Source of the DNA: Arthrospiribacter ruber
GTDB lineage: Bacteria; Bacteroidota; Bacteroidia; Cytophagales; Cyclobacteriaceae
Reading direction: 5' to 3'
DNA length: 64,000 bases
Assembly (NCBI RefSeq): GCF_019343195.1
Contig: NZ_RPHB01000001.1
Span: forward strand, 558,001 to 622,000
This document shows positions 8,821-16,518 of this stretch, piece after piece. The notes beneath the pieces are model-generated. The model searched no databases. It was not told where the DNA came from and saw only the letters and a program-made list of their open reading frames with translations. The translations under genes and the position numbers were made by a program. Within the stretch, counting starts at the first letter, position 1. The number at the start of each line of letters is the position of its first letter.

Positions 8821-9010
8821 GAGATTGGTCTTATACTTTTTGCCTTGATGCAAAAAGTAACAAAAAGATCAAGAGTTCCGAATCCTATCAACCCACAATC
8901 CAACCGCCGGCCCGGTCGGAATTCGCTCCCGCCCTCCAAAGTCTCAGCTCTTCGAAATTTGCAATTTCGAAGTCCAGATAAATAGGATTTGCAATCCTGA
9001 AAACAGACCT
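8821..9010 (+). repeat. repeat C, copy 1
   Basis: About 190 bp, found again at 14924-15112 and in part at 12839-12900. It begins with an ACTTTTTGCC...GCAAAAAGT inverted repeat and ends with two small palindromes (TTCGAAATTTGCAATTTCGAA and AGGATTTGCAATCCT). In each copy it is followed directly by a type B repeat, so C and B travel together. Confidence 0.8.
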
Positions 9011-9269
9011 CCCTTGGTTCAAGACTTAGTCTTGGCCTCTTTCCCTCGCAGTCTTGGACTGCTTATTCCTTAAAAGTCTTAGACTTTAATTGCCAAAAGC
9101 TCCGGAGTCCGGGGCTTTTTTTTGATTTATATAGGTGAAATTACCCTGTACAGGGTATTTTTTGGGAGTGAGGAAATGGGTAGGTTTGGTAATTGGGAAA
9201 TAGACGCCATTATGGCATCTATCACTCCGAATTGGAACGCTACACGCCATAATGGCGTGAAGAAACTCG
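9011..9269 (+). repeat. type B repeat, copy 4
   Basis: Full-length copy: palindromes, terminator at about 9094-9123, TACCCTGTACAGGGTA, then a hairpin with arms GCCATTATGGC and GCCATAATGGC, ending in the core GTT at 9269-9271 that opens a type A cassette. Confidence 0.85.
9094..9123 (+). terminator. terminator inside the type B repeat
   Basis: AAAAGCTCCGG, short loop, CCGGGGCTTTTTTTT. The same hairpin recurs in every type B copy that keeps this part, so each copy probably stops transcription entering the next cassette. Confidence 0.8.
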
Positions 9270-9690
9270 TTGAATGATATTGTAGGAAAACGCGCCAAGC
9301 GGCGCCGGGGAAAGGGAAGCAATGGAAATTTTGCAGAAGGCAAAAAGCCAAAAATAATGGATTGAAAAAAGGCTAAAGGATTTGTTGAAAAGCCATTTTA
9401 TTGGCTGGGATTTTCAGGAAACAGAAAATCATTTCCATTGCAAACGAATCCCGGCGGACATTTATTGTGCGGGGCTGCGTTTTCCTTTCAGGTTTTGAAA
9501 AAAAGAAAAAATTGAAATGAATCAAAACCTGAACAATTCCTTTGTCCGTGGGCCCCGGATCCTTCCTTTATCCAGGCATAAAGAAAAGACCGGGAACTTG
9601 GGAGCCTCCCATCCAAAGGACAACATCATTCAACACCCGGTTAACCACATACAATGAGGTCTCTGACCGTGTACGGGGTTAACCTGACCG
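9270..9690 (+). repeat. type A spacer cassette, copy 1 (421 bp)
   Basis: One of five copies, each exactly 421 bp from TT of the opening core to G of the next. It opens with GTTGAATGAT and its terminal hairpin opens with ATCATTCAAC, the exact reverse complement. No ORF is conserved in all copies: a 91-codon frame is open in copies 2 and 5 but has an in-frame TGA in copies 1, 3 and 4, which argues for non-coding. A weak Bacteroidota-type promoter (ATTG, 21 bp, ATTCCTTTG) can be read near its middle, so it might drive the next cassette; this is speculative. Confidence 0.85.
9625..9690 (+). other. attC-like site of type A copy 1
   Basis: 66 bp. Inverse core ATCATTCAAC, left arm GGTTAACCACATAC, right arm GTGTACGGGGTTAACC, then CTGACC and core GTT. 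The arms pair with a mismatch and a bulge, as integron attC sites do. Equivalent sites lie at 15725-15790, 16994-17059, 18585-18650 and 21364-21429. Confidence 0.7.
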
Positions 9691-9738
9691 TTGGCAACAA
9701 GCTTAAAAAAAATCGTACTGAAAACAAATTCTGGTAAA

Positions 9739-10116
9739 ATGACAAAAATTATTTCAAGTACAAATTGTGGAAACTCACCAAAAATGGAATTTCTAAAAGA
9801 ATTCAATATTGCCTTTGCAGAGGGAAAAGTGGAATTTATAATCGAAAGCGTAACAGATGACATTGTATGGGATATCATTGGCGACAAAAAGATAGAAGGA
9901 AAAGAACGATTTACTAAGGAATTGGAAAAAATGAAATCTGAAAAGGCTATTGAATTAATAATTGACCAAATTTTATCACACGGAAAAGAAGGAGCATCAA
10001 ACGGGATTATGAAAATGCAAAACGGAAAACAATACGCATTCTCTGATTTTTATATATTTAAGAATACTAAATCAAATATTTTAAAATCAATTACATCATA
10101 CGTAATTGAAATTTAG
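9739..10116 (+). CDS. NTF2-like (SnoaL-type) protein
   Basis: 125 aa from ATG 9739. The frame is open back to 9691, but those first 16 codons come from the cassette junction. The FLKEFNIAFAEGKVEFIIESVTDDIVWDIIGDK pattern (N-terminal helix, then a strand with Val-Trp-Asp and a Gly-Asp-Lys turn), with G..RF..EL after it, is typical of the nuclear transport factor 2 / SnoaL-like fold, small cone-shaped proteins with diverse ligands or enzymatic roles. No specific substrate can be named. It is the sole gene of the cassette opening at 9691. A second, different NTF2-like gene closes the array at 24.1 kb. Confidence 0.7.
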   Translation: MTKIISSTNCGNSPKMEFLKEFNIAFAEGKVEFIIESVTDDIVWDIIGDKKIEGKERFTKELEKMKSEKAIELIIDQILSHGKEGASNGIMKMQNGKQYAFSDFYIFKNTKSNILKSITSYVIEI

Positions 10117-10354
10117 ACATAAAGGAAAAGCCAGTTGCCAATCGAGGTACTGTCTTAAATTCTAAGTAATTTTCAAAGGTTTTTATTAAAATTACAATAG
10201 CGAAAAGAGGGCTTCAGGCGATTCGTTGCACGGAAGTTCATCTACTGTAGGACTGGTTTTCTCCGGTCTATTAGCTTAGAAGATTTGACTTTGGCTTTTT
10301 AGGACATCTCGAACTTTTACATTTTCTGGTTTTGAAAATTCCCCCATCTAATAC
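10117..10354. other. non-coding tail of the NTF2-like cassette
   Basis: A degraded inverse core AGTTGCCAAT (10133-10142) matches 8 of 10 bases of the expected TGTTGCCAAC for the cassette that opens GTTGGCAACA. After it I can find no attC-like right arm, and no gene down to the next type B fragment. Confidence 0.4.
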
Positions 10355-10536
10355 AATTAGCTCCGGATTCCGTGGCGTTTTTTAGTTTTAAAGATGAAAT
10401 TACCCTGTACGGGGTATTTTATGGGAGTGGGGGAATGGGTATGTTTAGGGATAATTAATTAGGAAATATCCGCAACTTCTTTCGCTATTTGGTATAGGTG
10501 GTATAAATAGCGCAATAAAGTGCGGGAAGAGAACTG
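10355..10536 (+). repeat. type B repeat, copy 5 (lacks palindromes)
   Basis: Starts in the terminator (TTAGCTCCGG...GGCGTTTTTTAG) and continues through TACCCTGTACGGGGTA to a hairpin with perfect arms CGCTATTT/AAATAGCG, ending in the core GTT at 10536-10538. Confidence 0.75.
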
Positions 10537-10548
10537 TTGTAGGACATT

Positions 10549-10848
10549 ATGAACATGAATGACAAAAAATATCAGAATGCAGTTGATAAGGTGGCTAAGG
10601 AGCTTTCAATGAAGACAATAAATGAATTGATTTCAATGCCAGATTGGGGAAGTATTGAAAACGGTGAAAATATTGAACTTGGCTACTCAAAATGGAAGAG
10701 AGATGATGATGTTTTACACATTCATATTCTAGCTCAAAGAACTGTATTCCCGTTTCCCAAGCTATACAGGAAATACCATGCAGGTATAGCAATTGAAAAC
10801 AGAAATATAAGGATGCTCAATGACAAGGAATTAGGAGAATACGACTGA
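10549..10848 (+). CDS. hypothetical protein, first gene of a two-gene cassette
   Basis: 99 aa. It begins 12 bp inside the cassette, so it has almost no leader and presumably depends on an outside promoter. The sequence starts helical (DKKYQNAVDKVAKELSM), followed by a strand-rich part with the segments VLHIHILAQRTVFPFPK and KYHAGIAIENR. I do not recognise the family. The stop codon at 10846-10848 is followed directly by the ATG of the next gene, so the two are co-translated. In the parallel cassette at 15.8-16.5 kb a different 131-aa protein occupies this position. Confidence 0.6.
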   Translation: MNMNDKKYQNAVDKVAKELSMKTINELISMPDWGSIENGENIELGYSKWKRDDDVLHIHILAQRTVFPFPKLYRKYHAGIAIENRNIRMLNDKELGEYD

Positions 10849-11205
10849 ATGACAATGAAAAATGAAACCATTAAGGAAATAGTCCTTAACGACCAAAATG
10901 AGCTTCTATTAAAAGTAACAGGAGAAGGAAATTCTGGGTATCAATATGTTTATCGTGAAGCTGCAGGAGTATATTGGGATGAAAATCATAAAGCTTTTAA
11001 GTCCACAACAATTAATGAATGGACTGTGTCTGAATGGTTCATTCAAATAAAGGATATTGTGAAATTAGGTTTGAATGTAGAATTGACAATTGATGAAAAT
11101 GTAGAATGGAAGAATATCCCTGACGAAGAAAAGATTAAAATAAAAAACGTCCTACAACATCACCTTGGAAGACAGCGGGCGGTTCTGAGTAAAAAGAAAG
11201 TTTAG
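10849..11205 (+). CDS. hypothetical protein with YREA..VYWDE and EWT..EWF motifs
   Basis: 118 aa. It is clearly homologous to the 101-aa protein at 16213-16518: shared are VYREAAGVYWDE versus IYRTATEVHWDN, EWTVSEWFIQI versus EWTYFDWFKQI, and a TIDE/TDE...W.NI.DE.K..I ending. Function is unknown; immunity-type or antitoxin roles are possible but unsupported. The frame runs through the inverse core and left arm of the attC-like site, so the last about 17 residues (from about QHHLGRQ) are translated recombination-site sequence; the homologue instead stops inside its inverse core. Confidence 0.65.
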   Translation: MTMKNETIKEIVLNDQNELLLKVTGEGNSGYQYVYREAAGVYWDENHKAFKSTTINEWTVSEWFIQIKDIVKLGLNVELTIDENVEWKNIPDEEKIKIKNVLQHHLGRQRAVLSKKKV

Positions 11206-11277
11206 TGCCTTCAAGGAGTGAGAAGTAGGCTGGAAGGGAACGGTTCCGAATGCCCGCCGTCTCCAAGCTGAATCCCG
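11149..11277 (+). other. attC-like site
   Basis: About 129 bp imperfect hairpin: inverse core GTCCTACAAC, left arm CACCTTGGAAGACAGCGGGCGG, right arm CCCGCCGTCTCCAAGCTGAATCCC, core GTTACCTGC. It resembles those at 14081, 22850 and 23722 in both arms. Confidence 0.75.
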
Positions 11278-11332
11278 TTACCTGCAAGCGTAAGAGAATA
11301 AGCTAAATAAAACATTTCAAGATGAAATCAAA

Positions 11333-12028
11333 ATGAATGACAATATAAAACGACTTTCACGACTGACGACAATTTTGACACAATTGCAGACTAAACGCAT
11401 TTTGACAGCTTCTGAACTTGCTGACAAATTTTCGGTAAGTATCAGAACTATTTACAGAGACATCAAGGCATTGGAACAAGCAGGAGTTCCTATTTTGACA
11501 GAAGAAGGTAAAGGCTATAGTTTAATGGAAGGTTATAGAATTCCACCAGTAATGTTTACCGAAAGCGAAGCCAATGCTCTAATAACGGCAGAACAACTTA
11601 TTATAAAAAACAAAGATGTTTCATTTGTTAAAGAATACTCGGAAGCCATCAACAAAATAAAATCAGTTTTACGCAATAACACAAAGGAAAAGGCTAATTT
11701 ACTTTCCAGACGCATACTATTTAGGTACAATACAGACAACAATCAAACAAGCAATTTTTTATCAACATTGCAATTAGCATTAACTAATTTCAATTGTTGT
11801 GAAATAGAATATCTCTCAAAAGAAAAAAGCGAAATTACTAAACGGATTATTGAACCCTTCGCTCTCTACAACACACAAGAAAATTGGGTGCTTGTTGCAT
11901 TCTGTCATTTAAGAAAAGATTTCAGGGCATTTAGACTTGACAGCATCAAAAATTTAAAGATACTCAACATACAATTTAAACCCCACAAAATCACACTTCA
12001 AGAATATTTTGAAATGTGCAAAAAATAG
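11333..12028 (+). CDS. HTH/WYL-domain transcriptional regulator (YafY/DeoR-like)
   Basis: 231 aa. The N-terminal 70 residues are a winged helix: RLSRLTTILTQLQ, then TASELADKFSVSIRTIYRDIKALEQAGVP with the recognition helix, followed by a wing reading EEGKGYSLMEGYR. Residues about 135-225 form a WYL domain, with the motif represented by ENWVLVAFCHLRKDFRAFRLDSI. WYL domains bind ligands or nucleic acid and are common in stress and defence control. It lies 73 bp ahead of an unknown gene and the SMR fragment in the same direction, so it probably regulated these two. Confidence 0.85.
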   Translation: MNDNIKRLSRLTTILTQLQTKRILTASELADKFSVSIRTIYRDIKALEQAGVPILTEEGKGYSLMEGYRIPPVMFTESEANALITAEQLIIKNKDVSFVKEYSEAINKIKSVLRNNTKEKANLLSRRILFRYNTDNNQTSNFLSTLQLALTNFNCCEIEYLSKEKSEITKRIIEPFALYNTQENWVLVAFCHLRKDFRAFRLDSIKNLKILNIQFKPHKITLQEYFEMCKK

Positions 12029-12101
12029 TTCTGACCCTTGACATAGGGCTGTCGTAACACCATTCTACTTTTGCAGAAGTAATAATTTAAAACTCAAAAA
12101 A

Positions 12102-12731
12102 ATGATAAGAGTAAGCAACAATCCCGCAAAAGCAATGGAATTTACAAGTTTCAAAAAAAAAGAAACTGTAACCGATGACGAACTGATGGCTGCCGTTCAA
12201 AAGTTTGAAACAGTATTGAACAAACAAAACGGAATTATATTTCATTGTTTGGTTCGTAACTTCAAAAATGAATATGCTAATCTTCTATTTGTAGAAGAAA
12301 TCAACCATCTACATCTTTTAAGTGAACAAATGGGTTCTATTCCTGAAGCAAAAGATTTTTTTGATTTGATAGAAATGCAAACCGTCAAAATGATTTTTCA
12401 CGAAATCCTTAAGGATAACTTTCAAGTCCCGCAAGGATTTTCCTGTGTAGAACACGGAACATTTTCACTAAAACCAGATTCTACTTTTGAAGCATTAAAA
12501 AAAGCATCAAATGAACTTGAAACTAACTACTTGAATACGTTTGATAACAGCCTAGAGCATTTTGTAGGAAAAGTAAAAAATAAAGTAGTCTCAGAAATTG
12601 CATTTGGAAAAACTTATGCCAAAACAAAGGAGATATGCTATGGATATTACAATACACCATTTGGCAAGGCACTTCTTAATCTAGCTGATACGGAAACTTT
12701 TGACCTTGATTTTTATTATGTAGTTGCTTAA
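12102..12731 (+). CDS. hypothetical protein in a WYL/SMR cassette
   Basis: 209 aa, mixed alpha/beta. The first half has a strand-like pattern around GIIFHCLVRN and YANLLFVEE, reminiscent of a dabb/antibiotic-monooxygenase-like ferredoxin fold. The second half includes CVEHGTFSLKPDS. I cannot name a family. It sits between the WYL regulator and a truncated SMR exporter, which suggests a stress-response operon. Confidence 0.55.
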   Translation: MIRVSNNPAKAMEFTSFKKKETVTDDELMAAVQKFETVLNKQNGIIFHCLVRNFKNEYANLLFVEEINHLHLLSEQMGSIPEAKDFFDLIEMQTVKMIFHEILKDNFQVPQGFSCVEHGTFSLKPDSTFEALKKASNELETNYLNTFDNSLEHFVGKVKNKVVSEIAFGKTYAKTKEICYGYYNTPFGKALLNLADTETFDLDFYYVVA

Positions 12732-12746
12732 ACCAAATATCAAATT

Positions 12747-12872
12747 ATGAAACATTACATTTTTCTTTTATTAGCTGTGATAGCTGAACTACTTGCAACC
12801 ACATTTGTAAAAAAAGCAAACGGCTTCACCGTACTCCGCTCTTCGAAATTTGTAATTTCGAAGTTCAGATAA
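12747..12872 (+). pseudogene. truncated SMR-family multidrug exporter
   Basis: Begins ATG 12747 with a first transmembrane helix containing AVIAELLATTFVKKANGFT, the highly conserved SMR/EmrE start with the essential Glu (residue 14). After about residue 30 the frame runs into repeat C and stops at 12872, so helices 2-4 are missing. The break at about 12838 marks where the repeat replaced the rest of the gene and the cassette's attC-like site. Confidence 0.75.
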
Positions 12873-12900
12873 ATAGGATTTGTAATCCTGAAAACAGACC
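12839..12900 (+). repeat. repeat C, partial copy 2
   Basis: Only the last about 62 bp of repeat C, starting GCTCTTCGAAATTTG; followed, as in the other copies, by a type B repeat. Confidence 0.75.
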
Positions 12901-13153
12901 TCTTTTGGTTCAGGACTTAGTCTTGGACCCTTACCCTCGCAGTCTTAGACTGCTTATTCTTTTAAAGTCTTAGGCTTTTATTTCCAAAAGCTCTGGGATT
13001 CGGGGCGTTTTTTAGTTTTAAAGATGAAATTACCCTGTACAGGGTATTTTATGGGAGTAGGGGAATTGGTAGGTTTGGGGAATAGGGAATTTCGACATTA
13101 TTATTGATAGCATGCCAACTTGGAATGCTATCTGCTATTGTGGAAAGTAATTG
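12901..13153 (+). repeat. type B repeat, copy 6
   Basis: Full-length copy whose variable hairpin is of the third kind, with perfect arms GATAGCAT/ATGCTATC, ending in the core GTTATGGGC at 13153. Confidence 0.8.
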
Positions 13154-13191
13154 TTATGGGCAACCTTAAAAAATGAACAAACCATTAAGTA

Positions 13192-14073
13192 ATGACTGAA
13201 CAGAAAACTAATGCAGGGACAAGAATTGGCTCAATGCTCCTTGACCACATTGCAATGACGTTTATCGCAATGATTTTTTTCATACCCGGAATGATTTCGG
13301 GATTTTCAACAGCTTTTGAAGTAAGTCACGAACAAACAAGTCCAGATATTTTTGGCGGTTTAAGTTACTTCGGACTTATAGGCTTTGCTCTCTATTTTTG
13401 TAAAGACAGCATAAATGGACGAAGTATAGCAAAAAGAGCTCTGAAACTTCAAGTCATTGAAAATTCAAGTGGTAGGGTTGCTTCTCCAGTTAAATGCATT
13501 GTCAGAAACATTTTCTGCATTCTCTGGCCAATAGAAGTTATTGTGACTTTAACGAGTCCAAGTAGAAGAATCGGAGATATGGTTGCAGGGACAAGAGTAG
13601 TTCTATTCAACCCAGAACTTGAAGAACAGAAAATTAACTATGGACAAATAGGACTTTCAATCATTCTTGCCTACGGAATCATGGTTCTCGTAATGCTTCC
13701 ATTTGAAAGTCTAAATTCTAAAATGACGAGCAATCAAGTGTCATATGTTGAAAGTTCACTGAATGAAAATGCAGCAAATGAAACTGTGCAACTTTTCACT
13801 GATAGCTTAGGAACAACATTGAATCCAGATGTGCGTGTTTATGACCAAATAGAAGAAAATACCGATTTAAAATATGTGTCAGTCATTCTTCGCCTTAACC
13901 AAAACTATTTGGAAAATGACATTGATTATGAACAGATTAAGTCAGCGACTGTACCACTACTTTTGACTAAATTTCCAGAAGAAACTTTTGTTGGACAGAT
14001 AAAATATGTTTATCAACAGCCAGGAAGTATGCAGACAAGGACATTACCGCTTGATTGGAGAAAAAAAGAATAA
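13192..14073 (+). CDS. RDD family membrane protein
   Basis: 293 aa. It starts with an RDD-domain N-terminus (TRIGSMLLDHIAMTFIAMIFFIPG, with Arg and Asp in the first membrane helix), then a second helix, then DSINGRSIAKRALKLQV, which is the conserved RDD core (GRSIGKRLL.L.V), a third helix, and the IGDMVAGTRVV motif. Residues about 160-185 form an additional membrane helix, followed by an about 100-residue soluble C-terminal domain. RDD proteins are thought to be transport-related; the precise role is unknown. It is the single gene of its cassette. Confidence 0.8.
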   Translation: MTEQKTNAGTRIGSMLLDHIAMTFIAMIFFIPGMISGFSTAFEVSHEQTSPDIFGGLSYFGLIGFALYFCKDSINGRSIAKRALKLQVIENSSGRVASPVKCIVRNIFCILWPIEVIVTLTSPSRRIGDMVAGTRVVLFNPELEEQKINYGQIGLSIILAYGIMVLVMLPFESLNSKMTSNQVSYVESSLNENAANETVQLFTDSLGTTLNPDVRVYDQIEENTDLKYVSVILRLNQNYLENDIDYEQIKSATVPLLLTKFPEETFVGQIKYVYQQPGSMQTRTLPLDWRKKE

Positions 14074-14080
14074 AAAGGTA

Positions 14081-14213
14081 TGCCCACAACATCACCTTGG
14101 AAGACAGCGGGCGGTTCCAAGTAAATTGAAAGTTTAGTATCTTTAAAAAGTTAGGAGTAGGCTGGAACCAAACGTCTCCGAATGCCTGACCGGCCTCTCC
14201 AAGCTGAATCCCG
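14081..14213 (+). other. attC-like site
   Basis: Inverse core TGCCCACAAC, left arm CACCTTGGAAGACAGCGGGCGG, right arm CCGGCCTCTCCAAGCTGAATCCC, core GTTATAGCG. Same arm family as the site at 11149. Confidence 0.75.
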
Positions 14214-14299
14214 TTATAGCGCATATTAAGAAGCCCCATTCTGAATACAATCAAAGTTTTACATTTTGAAAATAGTAACTTTAAAGTTACATTAGCGTT

Positions 14300-14422
14300 A
14301 TGGATAAAATCAGGGAAGTCATAGCCTATCAAGACCACTTTGAGAACTTTCTGAAAAGGATGTTCAAAAAGGAAAAAAGAAAAGGAAATGAATATGAAAA
14401 GCTGGAAAGATATCAAAGATGA
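14300..14422 (+). pseudogene. HigB/RelE-type toxin with internal deletion
   Basis: 40-codon frame starting MDKIREVIAYQDHFENFLK, the typical start of a phage Gp49-like/HigB toxin, then jumping to a lysine-rich tail (KKEKRKGNEYEK) that resembles the end of such toxins. The central about 70-80 residues containing the active fold are missing, so toxicity is unlikely. The tail overlaps the antitoxin start, as in the intact pair at 23.1 kb. Confidence 0.6.
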
Positions 14423-14678
14423 TGTGTATGGAGTCAAAGGAACCGAACGCAGGGATGAATTAGAAAGGGATTTTGAGTCTTTCAAAATTGGTTTGCTATT
14501 AAAAAAGGCAAGAGAGGATAAGAATCTAACTCAGGAGCAATTAGCGGAATTAGTTGATAAAAAGAGAACTTATATTTCAAGAGTTGAAAACAATGGAAGT
14601 AATCTGACACTGAAAACCCTTTATGAAATAGTTGAAAAGGGATTGGGTGGGAAGGTAAAAATCTCCATTGAACTCTGA
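14388..14678 (+). CDS. Xre-family antitoxin (HigA-like)
   Basis: 96 aa. After a charged N-terminal helix, residues about 36-95 are a Cro/C1-type helix-turn-helix: LLLKKAREDKNLTQEQLAELVDKKRTYISRVENNGSNLTLKTLYEIVEKGL. It is intact, while its partner toxin is collapsed to 40 codons, so this is an orphan antitoxin or solitary regulator. Start ATG 14388; ATG 14394 is also possible. The following inverse core GCACTATAAC (14691-14700) matches 9 of 10 the reverse complement of the cassette opening GTTATAGCGC. Confidence 0.85.
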   Translation: MNMKSWKDIKDDVYGVKGTERRDELERDFESFKIGLLLKKAREDKNLTQEQLAELVDKKRTYISRVENNGSNLTLKTLYEIVEKGLGGKVKISIEL

Positions 14679-14690
14679 AAAGGGAAATAC

Positions 14691-14750
14691 GCACTATAAC
14701 AGCACCTAAGAAAACATGGGGCGGCCGGTGGTAACAGGAAAGTTTATTCT
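14691..14750 (+). other. interrupted attC-like site
   Basis: Inverse core GCACTATAAC and left arm AGCACCTAAG...GGGGCGGCCGG are present, but the loop is cut at 14750 by the fixed left end of a type B repeat; the right arm and core are missing. Confidence 0.6.
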
Positions 14751-14923
14751 CCCTTGGTTCAAGACTTAGTCTTGGGCCATTACCCTTGCAGTCTTAGACT
14801 GCTTATTCTTTAAAAGTCTTAGACTTTTATTTCCAAAAGCTCCAGATTCTGGGACTTTTTTTGAATTATATAGGTGAAATTACCCTGTACAGGGTATTTT
14901 ATGGGAGTTCGGGAAATGGGTAG
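14751..14923 (+). repeat. type B repeat, copy 7 (truncated)
   Basis: Palindromes, terminator (AAAAGCTCCAGATTCTGGGACTTTTTTT) and TACCCTGTACAGGGTA, then continues into repeat C, as at 8820. Confidence 0.8.
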
Positions 14924-15112
14924 AAGGTTGGTCTTATACTTTTTGCCTTGATGCAAAAAGTAACAAAAAGATCAAGAATTCCGAATCCTATCAACCCACA
15001 ATCCAACCGCCGGCCCGGTCGGAATTCGCTCCCGCCCTCCAAAGTCTCAGCTCTTCGAAATTTGCAATTTCGAAGTCCAGATAAATAGGATTTGTAATCC
15101 TGAAAACAGACC
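14924..15112 (+). repeat. repeat C, copy 3
   Basis: Near-identical to 8821-9010, including both closing palindromes. Flanked by type B copies on both sides. Confidence 0.8.
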
Positions 15113-15369
15113 TCTTTTGGTTCAGGACTTAGTCTTGGACCCTTACCCTCGCAGTCTTAGACTGCTTATTCTTTTAAAGTCTTAGACTTTAATTGCCAAA
15201 AGCTCTGGAATCCGGTGCTTTTTTAGTTTTAAAAGTGAAATTACCCTGTACAGGGTATTTTTTGGGAGAGGGGAAATGGGTAGGTTTGGTAATTGGGAAA
15301 TAGACGCCATTATGGCATCTATCACTCCGAATTGGAACGCTACACGCCATAATGGCGTGAAGAAACTCG
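15113..15369 (+). repeat. type B repeat, copy 8
   Basis: Full-length, with the GCCATTATGGC/GCCATAATGGC hairpin, ending in the core GTT at 15369-15371 that opens type A copy 2. The B-A junction is the same as at 9269. Confidence 0.85.
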
Positions 15370-15790
15370 TTGAATGATATTGTAGGAAAACGCGCCAAGC
15401 GGCGCCGGGGAAAGGGAAGCAATGGAAATTTTGCAGAAGGCAAAAAGCCAAAAATAATGGATTGAAAAAAGGCTAAAGGATTTGTTGAAAAGCCATTTTA
15501 TTGGCTGGGATTTTCAGGAAACAGAAAATCATTTCCATTGCAATCGAATCCCGGCAGACATTTATTGTGCGGGGCTGCGTTTCCTTTTCAGGTTTTGTAA
15601 AAAAGAAAAAATTGAAATGAATCAAAACCTGAGCAATTCCTTTGTCCGTGGGCCCCGGATCCTTCCTTTATCCAGGCATAAAGAAAAGACCGGGAACTTG
15701 GGAGCCTCCCATCCAAAGGACAACATCATTCAACACCCGGTTAACCACATACAATGAGGTCTCTGACCGTGTACGGGGTTAACCTGACCG
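15370..15790 (+). repeat. type A spacer cassette, copy 2 (421 bp)
   Basis: Belongs with copy 5 to a subtype with TGT instead of TGA in the middle (ggttttgtaaa) and 'cctgagcaatt' instead of 'cctgaacaatt'. Its attC-like site is 15725-15790. Confidence 0.85.
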
Positions 15791-15820
15791 TTATGCGGCA
15801 CTTTAAGAAACCCGAAAACA

Positions 15821-16216
15821 ATGACAATAAAACGATACAACATACTTCTGGACGACAAAATAATTGGAACAACAGAGTTTGAAAAAGCAGACGCACCAAT
15901 GGGAGTTGTATTTGGACAAATACAGTTTAACAATATTATTTCAGGGTACGACTTTTTTAAAAAATATTGCCTTGAAAACAACATTGAATTAGCTGACGAC
16001 TATCCAGAAGACAAGTTAATATCAACTCGAACAATTGACAACTTAAAAGTTATAAACGAAAACGGAGTTGAAATTAAAGGTTTAGGAAATCAAATAAGTG
16101 GAATGGATGGGGACGAATTTGAAATCACAATAGAAGGAGTGGCTTATCCATTTTTTGAAGATGAATTTCCTCATCACGTAAAAGAATATAACGACCAATT
16201 CAAAGAAAGCGAATGA
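15821..16216 (+). CDS. hypothetical cassette protein
   Basis: 131 aa. It begins with a strand pair (TIKRYNILLDDKIIGTTEFEKADAPMGVVFGQI) and has the segments SGYDFFKKYC, KGLGNQISGMDGDEFEITIEG and a C-terminal PFFEDEFPHHVKEY. This is a small alpha/beta protein of a type I have seen as an unannotated neighbour of toxin or immunity genes, but no function is established. Its stop overlaps the next start (ATGA at 16213-16216), so the two are translationally coupled. Confidence 0.65.
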   Translation: MTIKRYNILLDDKIIGTTEFEKADAPMGVVFGQIQFNNIISGYDFFKKYCLENNIELADDYPEDKLISTRTIDNLKVINENGVEIKGLGNQISGMDGDEFEITIEGVAYPFFEDEFPHHVKEYNDQFKESE

Positions 16217-16518
16217 CGATAGACAAGATTTTAGAAATTGGTATTGACGACAAAGAGCGACTTTTTATTAAGCCGGAGAAAGAACGCTTTACTTTGATTT
16301 ATAGAACTGCAACAGAGGTTCATTGGGACAACAAAGGACTACTTCTTTATTCGCCAAAACCAAGAGAATGGACTTATTTTGATTGGTTCAAACAAATTAC
16401 AGGAGTAACAGAAACTGAATGTAACTGTAAACTTATTTTGACAGACGAAACAAAATGGACAAATATTTCAGACGAACTTAAACGACAAATAATTGAATAC
16501 CAAAAAGCGACCGCATAA
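16213..16518 (+). CDS. hypothetical protein, homologue of the 10849 gene
   Basis: 101 aa. It shares with the protein at 10849-11205 the motif IYRTATEVHWDN, the EWTYFDWFKQI segment and the closing LTDETKWTNISDELKRQI. The gene stops with TAA embedded in the inverse core GCATAAC, so the stop is part of the recombination site. The family occurs twice in this array as the second gene of a two-gene cassette with different first genes, which suggests a modular partner (for example immunity or antitoxin), not demonstrated. Confidence 0.65.
   Translation: MTIDKILEIGIDDKERLFIKPEKERFTLIYRTATEVHWDNKGLLLYSPKPREWTYFDWFKQITGVTETECNCKLILTDETKWTNISDELKRQIIEYQKATA

Larger units (their letters stand above)
10537..11277 (+). 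mobile_element. cassette with two small genes
   Basis: Opens with GTTGTAGGAC; its inverse core at 11149-11158 is GTCCTACAAC, a 10/10 reverse complement. It carries two plus-strand genes with no gap between them and ends at the GTT core at 11277. Confidence 0.75.
11278..12838 (+). mobile_element. three-gene cassette, truncated at its 3' end
   Basis: Opens with GTTACCTGC. It carries a WYL regulator, an unknown gene and the beginning of an SMR exporter gene. The expected inverse core (GCAGGTAAC) is absent because the sequence switches to repeat C at about 12838. Confidence 0.6.
13154..14213 (+). mobile_element. cassette with RDD membrane protein
   Basis: Opens with GTTATGGGCA; its inverse core at 14081-14090 is TGCCCACAAC, 9 of 10 complementary. 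It carries one gene. Confidence 0.7.

Noticed and set aside
9086-9351. Minus-strand frames of about 74-90 codons (also at 15182-15451)
   Set aside because: They cross the type B-type A junction and read palindromic repeat DNA; composition is not protein-like.
15482-15757. 91-codon plus-strand frame in type A copies 2 and 5
   Set aside because: Interrupted by an in-frame TGA in copies 1, 3 and 4, so not a conserved gene; treated as non-coding spacer.
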